Shown here: positions 59,689-64,000 of the stretch, piece by piece | How the letters are laid out: each line of letters opens with the position of its first letter | How positions within the stretch are numbered: the stretch's first letter is position 1 | Source of the DNA: Kribbella jejuensis | Lineage (GTDB): Bacteria; Actinomycetota; Actinomycetes; Propionibacteriales; Kribbellaceae | Assembly (NCBI RefSeq): GCF_006715085.1 | Contig: NZ_VFMM01000001.1 | Coordinates: forward strand, 2,976,001 to 3,040,000 | Reading direction: 5' to 3' | Length of the DNA stretch: 64,000 bases | Notes under the pieces: model-generated | Database searches by the model: none | Told to the model about the DNA's origin: nothing | The model's input: only the letters and a program-made list of their open reading frames with translations | Position numbers and translations under genes: made by a program

Positions 59689-61513
59689 CGCCGTTGCCCC
59701 CTTCGTTCTGCTCCCAGACCGGCCGCTCCGGACCACGCTGCTGGATCGCCGGCTGCTGCGACGCCAGCCACGGGTTGTTGCTCGCCGGGCTGTTCAGCGC
59801 TGCTCCTGGATCGTACTTCGCCAGCGAGGCCTTCACCGCGCCGGCGTCCGGCCGGGTGAACCACGGGACGGTCTTCACCATCGTGGCCGGGTTACCCGAC
59901 GAGAGCACGACCGCACGGCCCGGCGGCATCGCGGCCAGCTCGGAAACCTCGAGGATGTTGTGCCGCTGGACCTGCTGGCTGGTCCCGCGCTTGCCCTCGT
60001 TGTACGACGCCGAGTTGGACTGGATGTCGTAGTCGCCGACCATCTTGCTGAGCCGCTCGAGGAAGTTCGTGTCCGCGCCACCACCGCCGTACACGCGGAT
60101 GTTGGCCGAGCCCCACAACTTCTCCATGCCGTGCTCACCCCAACACTCCTGGCCCTGCGCCCAGGACTGCAGGATCGTCATCAGCACGATGCCGCGGGAC
60201 CCGAAGTGCGAGTACAGGTCGGGGAGGTTCTTCCAGCGGCAGACGTTCGCGGCCTCGTCCAGTACGCCGACCAGCGGTTTCGGCATCCGGCCGAGCGCGC
60301 AGCCGCGGGCGTACTGCTCGGCGGCCTCGACGACGGCGACGGTGAGCGCGGTGACCAGCGGTCCCGCCGTACCCGCACCTTCCTTGGAGAGGCTGTAGAG
60401 CGTGCCGCCCTGGCGGACGAACTCGTGCGGGTTGAACTGCGGACGGTTGTCGTTCGGGCCGTTCGGGATCACCCAGCGGGTGACCTTGCGGTTGATCAGG
60501 AACTGGGCGCTCTGCTGCGCCGTACCGTAGACACCGGCGCGCTGCTTGTCCGGCGCGTTGATGACACCGGCGAGGCCGTCCGCGGACATCTGTAGGCCCG
60601 GGGTGTTGCGCAGGATCCGCTCCGGCTCGTCGTTGCGCTGGTCGGCGAGCCAGCTGTACACCTGCGTGATCGGGCGCTTCGCGACCGCGGCGGCGAGCAG
60701 CAGGCCGGCGAGCAGGTCCGTACCGGCGGCGTCGAAGAACGCGTCGGTCTGGGCACCGACCACGCGCTGCGAGGCGACGAAGTGCTCGGCGAGCTCGCGG
60801 GCCTTGGTCTCGTCGGTGATGTAGGTCAGCGGGTTCCACCACCAGTTCGGCGGTTCCTCGCAGACCTCCTGCGGGTCGAACACCCACAGCGGACCCTTCT
60901 GCGACCGCGGACCGCGGGTGGCGTCGACGATGTCCCGCTTGTTCGAGGTGGCGACGACGCAGCCCGGGGCGTCCAGGATCGCCGGTACCGCCCGCGAGGT
61001 GGTCTTACCGGTCCGGGGACCCCAGATGTCGACGTGCATGTCTTCCCAGTTGCCGAACACCTCGAGGTTGTCGGTCACGGTGCGGCCGATCAGGATGCCC
61101 GGGCCGGCGTCGGCGATGCCGAGCTGGTTCGCCTTCTGCTGCGCGCCCTCGCGGGTGAGCTTGAAGATCTCGGACCGCTTCGCCATCAGCGACGCCTGCC
61201 GGTCGACCCGGCCGATCGACTGCTGGCGGCTCCGGACCAGCCACCAGACGCCGCCGGCGATCCCGAGCAACACCACGATCTCGATCACCAGTACGCCGGT
61301 GGCGGCGCCGGACCAGTGCAGGCTGCCCTTGGCCAGCTCGACGATCGCGTCGAACGGGTTGCCGGCCGGGTGCGTGCCGTTGATCGCGGCGGCGACCTTC
61401 AGCGCACCCCAGAGCGCGAACACCACCAGCGCGACCGCGCCGACGACGACGAAGATGAACAGTGCCTCGGGTGAGACCGCACTCGGTCCGGTACTCCGCT
61501 TGCCCTGGGCCAT
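59678..61513 (-). CDS. VirD4/TraD-like coupling ATPase
   Basis: 611 residues. Two membrane segments at the N-terminus (FIFVVVGAVALVVFALWG and VLVIEIVVLLGIAGGVWW), then VDIWGPRTGKTTSRAVPAI (Walker A near residue 165), VGVLDEAANVC (Walker B) and the TraM/TraD-recognition region. This is the coupling protein that pumps substrate to a type IV secretion channel. It starts at the base after the VirB4-like gene ends, so the two are tightly coupled. No relaxase is visible in this window. Confidence 0.86.
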   Translation of the reverse strand: MAQGKRSTGPSAVSPEALFIFVVVGAVALVVFALWGALKVAAAINGTHPAGNPFDAIVELAKGSLHWSGAATGVLVIEIVVLLGIAGGVWWLVRSRQQSIGRVDRQASLMAKRSEIFKLTREGAQQKANQLGIADAGPGILIGRTVTDNLEVFGNWEDMHVDIWGPRTGKTTSRAVPAILDAPGCVVATSNKRDIVDATRGPRSQKGPLWVFDPQEVCEEPPNWWWNPLTYITDETKARELAEHFVASQRVVGAQTDAFFDAAGTDLLAGLLLAAAVAKRPITQVYSWLADQRNDEPERILRNTPGLQMSADGLAGVINAPDKQRAGVYGTAQQSAQFLINRKVTRWVIPNGPNDNRPQFNPHEFVRQGGTLYSLSKEGAGTAGPLVTALTVAVVEAAEQYARGCALGRMPKPLVGVLDEAANVCRWKNLPDLYSHFGSRGIVLMTILQSWAQGQECWGEHGMEKLWGSANIRVYGGGGADTNFLERLSKMVGDYDIQSNSASYNEGKRGTSQQVQRHNILEVSELAAMPPGRAVVLSSGNPATMVKTVPWFTRPDAGAVKASLAKYDPGAALNSPASNNPWLASQQPAIQQRGPERPVWEQNEGGNGGGW

Positions 61514-63136
61514 TTACTCGTCAACTCCCGTTCTGGCGACCACGCGCGTGGTCGGGTCGGGGGGCGGCAGCAGCGCCGGGTCGTCCAGGCTGTACTCACC
61601 GACGACGGCCTCGGTGCCGTCCGGTGCGATCTCCACCTTCTGCGGCTTGCCGTCGTCGCCGGTCTTCCACAGCTTGTTGGTGTCGTTGATCTCACGCTCG
61701 ACCGAGGTCAGGCCGACGTGCACCGGGATGCCCGGCCGGCCACCGACCTTGATCAGGAAGTTTCCTCGGCCGGGAGGTGCGGCCTCCTTGCCGGTTGCCG
61801 GGTCCCACGCGGGCGGGTCCTGCCAGCCGACGAGCATGTTCTGCTCCTCCATCGACATCGCCACGACCTCGGTCAGGTTGTCCATCTCGGCGCGCGGCAG
61901 ACCACCGCAGATCACCATGCCGGAACGCTCGACGAAGCCCTTCGCCTTCATCCGGTCCTCCGGGTTCGGCAGCGCGAGCAGGTCGGACATGGTGTGCGAG
62001 ATCATCGCCATGCCGACACCACGCTGCCGGTTCAGCCGGGTCAGCGCGTCGACCCGGTCGACCAGGCCGCTGCCGGCCCGCAGTACCCGCCAGAGCTCGT
62101 CGAGGATGACGAAGTAGTGCCGCCGCGGCTCCAGGCCCGCGTCGGCGAGCGCCTGCGAGACCGCGACCGCCCCGAACCCGTACGACCAGCAGGCCAGCAG
62201 TACGGCGGCCTGCAGGCTGGTCTCGGAGTCGTCGACGTTGGACACGTCGAACACCACCGGACGGTCCATCTGCATCGGGTTGTCGGTCGGCGCGGAGAAG
62301 ATCTCGCCGAGCCGGCCACCGCCGACCAGACCGATCAGCGAGGCCTCGAGGCCTTCGGTGATCTGCCGGTAGCGGTCCAGGCTGCCCCGGTCGAGGGCGA
62401 CGTTGCGGACCCGGTCCGGCGCGTCCTGGATGACCTGGAGCAGGTCCTTCAGCACCGGCGTGCCCTGGAAGCGCTCGTCCAGCACCTTCAGCGCCTCGTC
62501 GAGGATGGTCTCCTCGCGGTCGTTCGGGTTCTGGTTGCGCATGATCGCGATCAGCGCCGACACCATCGTCTGCCGGCGTCCGTGCGCGTCGGCCTGGATC
62601 GCCTCGCGGGCCTTGCCGGTCAGCCGGAGCGCGGCCTCCCGGGACTCGCCCGGGTCGAGCACGTTCAGATGGCCGCGGCCACGGCCGAGCTGGATGACCT
62701 GGCCGCCGAGGGCCTCGATCAGGTCCTTGTAGTCCGGCTTCAGGTCGCCCAGCACCAGCGGCTGTACGCCGTACCCCGCGAGCCCGAGCGCCATCCGCCG
62801 GGTGATCGTCGACTTGCCCAGACCGGGCTTGCCGAGGACGAACATCGATGGGTTCGAGATCAGCTTGGCGCGCATGAACCAGCTGATCGGGTCGCAGCAC
62901 ATGGTCGCGCCGGACAGGATGTTCCGGCCGATCGGTACGCCGACCATCGGGCTGCCGGTACCGGCCGAGAACGGCCACATCCCGCAGACCTGCACCGTCG
63001 TACCGCGCCACTCCGGGGGCGCCTGCAGGTACGTCGAGTAGCCTCCGCCCGGACCGGGCCAGCCACGCGGCATCGGCCGCCGGCCGCGACGGCTGGGGTC
63101 GACGGGCTTCTTCTGCTTCTTCTTGTTGTCGCTCAC
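61514..63136 (-). CDS. VirB4-like ATP-binding protein
   Basis: 540 residues. LGKPGLGKSTITRRMALGLAG near residue 107 is Walker A, HYFVILDELWRVLRAGSGLVDRV is Walker B, and the C-terminal MISHTMSDLLAL matches the VirB4/TrwK group. The N-terminal half of typical VirB4 is reduced. It probably powers assembly of the secretion channel. Starts 34 bases after the SCO6880-like gene's end. Confidence 0.84.
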   Translation of the reverse strand: MSDNKKKQKKPVDPSRRGRRPMPRGWPGPGGGYSTYLQAPPEWRGTTVQVCGMWPFSAGTGSPMVGVPIGRNILSGATMCCDPISWFMRAKLISNPSMFVLGKPGLGKSTITRRMALGLAGYGVQPLVLGDLKPDYKDLIEALGGQVIQLGRGRGHLNVLDPGESREAALRLTGKAREAIQADAHGRRQTMVSALIAIMRNQNPNDREETILDEALKVLDERFQGTPVLKDLLQVIQDAPDRVRNVALDRGSLDRYRQITEGLEASLIGLVGGGRLGEIFSAPTDNPMQMDRPVVFDVSNVDDSETSLQAAVLLACWSYGFGAVAVSQALADAGLEPRRHYFVILDELWRVLRAGSGLVDRVDALTRLNRQRGVGMAMISHTMSDLLALPNPEDRMKAKGFVERSGMVICGGLPRAEMDNLTEVVAMSMEEQNMLVGWQDPPAWDPATGKEAAPPGRGNFLIKVGGRPGIPVHVGLTSVEREINDTNKLWKTGDDGKPQKVEIAPDGTEAVVGEYSLDDPALLPPPDPTTRVVARTGVDE

Positions 63137-63170
63137 TGTGACTCCCCAGATGTCACTGCGCTCGGATCGA

Positions 63171-64000
63171 TCATAGGGATTCCCGCAGGCCGGCCGGCAC
63201 CGCGAGATGGCTCGAGACCACGATGCCGAGCGGCAGCGCGGAGACGAACGCGGAATCCTGCGAGCCGTACGCCGGACGTAGCAGCACGCGGGCGGTGGCG
63301 CCGAGGTTGTCGATCGCCGCGACCATGTCCGGCAGCTGCTCCGCGGACATCACGGTGCCGGTCACCACCATGCCGAAGTTGACCAGACCGGCGCCGCGGG
63401 CCTCCTCCTGCGCGGACCGGTCGGCGGCACGGGCCTCGGCGAGGCTGCGCGCGGACGGCCGTGCCGATGTGGTCGCCCGGAACGACGCGTTCCGCTTGTC
63501 GGCCTCCACCATGCGAGCCGCCGTACCGGCGTCCAGCGGGCGGTAGAGCAGCGTGACGCGCTTGCGGTCGATGTCGGGGTGCGGCGCGACCAGCTGTGAC
63601 AGCACCGACGAGAACACCTCGCCGCGGGGCGCCTGCGACATCTGCCAGGTCATCGACCAGGCCGAGTCGTGCCGGTACTTGTCCCAGAACGCCTGAGCAG
63701 CGGCCGGGCCGACGTCGGTCCACTGCAGCTCGGGCGGCATGCCCTGGCTGCGGGCCTCGTCGATCAGCGCGGCCGATGCCGGGTCGTACGCGATCCGGAT
63801 CGCCTCGCACAGTTCCTGGGCGCTGACCGGCCGGGCGGCGCCGGCACCGGTCGCGTTCAGGCTCTGGGTGAGTGCGGGCAGCCGGGCCGCCAGCTCGCGG
63901 CCCATGTCGTCTTCCTTGCGCCGCTTGCCGCTGCGGTCGGTGCCCTTGAAGGTCAGCGCGACCCGGGCGGACACCAGCGCGGAGCCTTCCGGGTACGTCT
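63171..64000 (-). CDS. SCO6880-family protein, 5' part outside the window
   Basis: The last 276 residues are visible and the frame is open to the edge. VSARVALTFKGTDRSGKRRKEDDMGRELAARLPALTQSLNATGAGAARPVSAQELCEAIRIAYDP and the closing ASFRATTSARPSARSLAEARAADRSAQEEARGAGLVNFGMVVTGTV match actinobacterial SCO6880-like proteins, which carry N-terminal membrane helices outside this window and are part of T4SS-like clusters with VirB4- and VirD4-like ATPases. It is the first visible gene of this operon. Confidence 0.8.
   Translation of the reverse strand, partial: TYPEGSALVSARVALTFKGTDRSGKRRKEDDMGRELAARLPALTQSLNATGAGAARPVSAQELCEAIRIAYDPASAALIDEARSQGMPPELQWTDVGPAAAQAFWDKYRHDSAWSMTWQMSQAPRGEVFSSVLSQLVAPHPDIDRKRVTLLYRPLDAGTAARMVEADKRNASFRATTSARPSARSLAEARAADRSAQEEARGAGLVNFGMVVTGTVMSAEQLPDMVAAIDNLGATARVLLRPAYGSQDSAFVSALPLGIVVSSHLAVPAGLRESL

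Noticed and set aside
59678..61513. FtsK/SpoIIIE-like translocase instead of coupling protein
   Set aside because: Adjacency to VirB4-like and SCO6880-like genes and the N-terminal two-helix anchor favour the VirD4/TraD group.

Overview
The window is high-GC actinobacterial chromosome. Gene content, GTG starts, leaderless-looking promoters and the adjacent divergent pair dnaB / MATE transporter (an arrangement also known from Streptomyces) fit a large-genome soil actinomycete of the Propionibacteriales, most like Kribbella; this assignment is an inference from protein character, not from a database search. I see no rRNA, tRNA, CRISPR array, transposase or prophage.

Layout. 1-5.6 kb: small metabolic and transport genes (DCC-type thiol protein with a membrane partner, amidohydrolase, ChaA-type antiporter, acetyltransferase) ending in a LysR regulator. 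5.6-8.2 kb: divergent lysG/argP-lysE amino-acid exporter pair, then a short predicted structured RNA with its own terminator placed directly in front of an Abi_2 (HEPN) gene, and an MBL-fold hydrolase. 8.2-18.2 kb: SDR/TetR pair with an operator over the start codon, two exporters (one with a damaged 5' end), a ClgR-like regulator with a YALVA C-terminus, a PLP enzyme/Lrp pair, flavin enzymes and a protealysin-like M4 peptidase. 18.2-30 kb: HelD-like RNA polymerase motor, Tat-exported PHP-type phosphoesterase with a His-rich tail, VOC proteins, SDR, DUF3152-like metalloprotein and an LCP cell-wall enzyme. 30-35.4 kb: TetR, then a two-gene streptogramin-type resistance module (ABC-F protein overlapping a virginiamycin B lyase) preceded by a three-codon leader ORF, then UbiA, PhyH and cupin genes. 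35.4-54.7 kb: many enzyme/regulator modules (two WYL, AraC, HxlR, LysR, ArsR, MerR, MarR), several with clear palindromic operators, plus an orphan Imm5-type immunity gene and a truncated sugar-ABC ATPase. 54.7-58.3 kb: dnaB carrying a class-3-like mini-intein in its P-loop, a 349-base intergenic region rich in DnaA-box-like sequences, and a MATE exporter. 58.3-64 kb: a type IV secretion/conjugation-like operon on the minus strand (SCO6880-like protein, VirB4-like ATPase, VirD4-like coupling protein, DUF4913 protein).

The genes are tightly packed. Nine of twenty convergent pairs share exactly four bases across their stop codons, and many genes have a TANNNT hexamer six or seven bases before the start codon, suggesting leaderless mRNAs. 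The points most worth following are the RNA plus HEPN Abi_2 locus near 6.3-7.4 kb, the dnaB intein, the leader/ABC-F/Vgb resistance module and the palindromic element at 38.25 kb.
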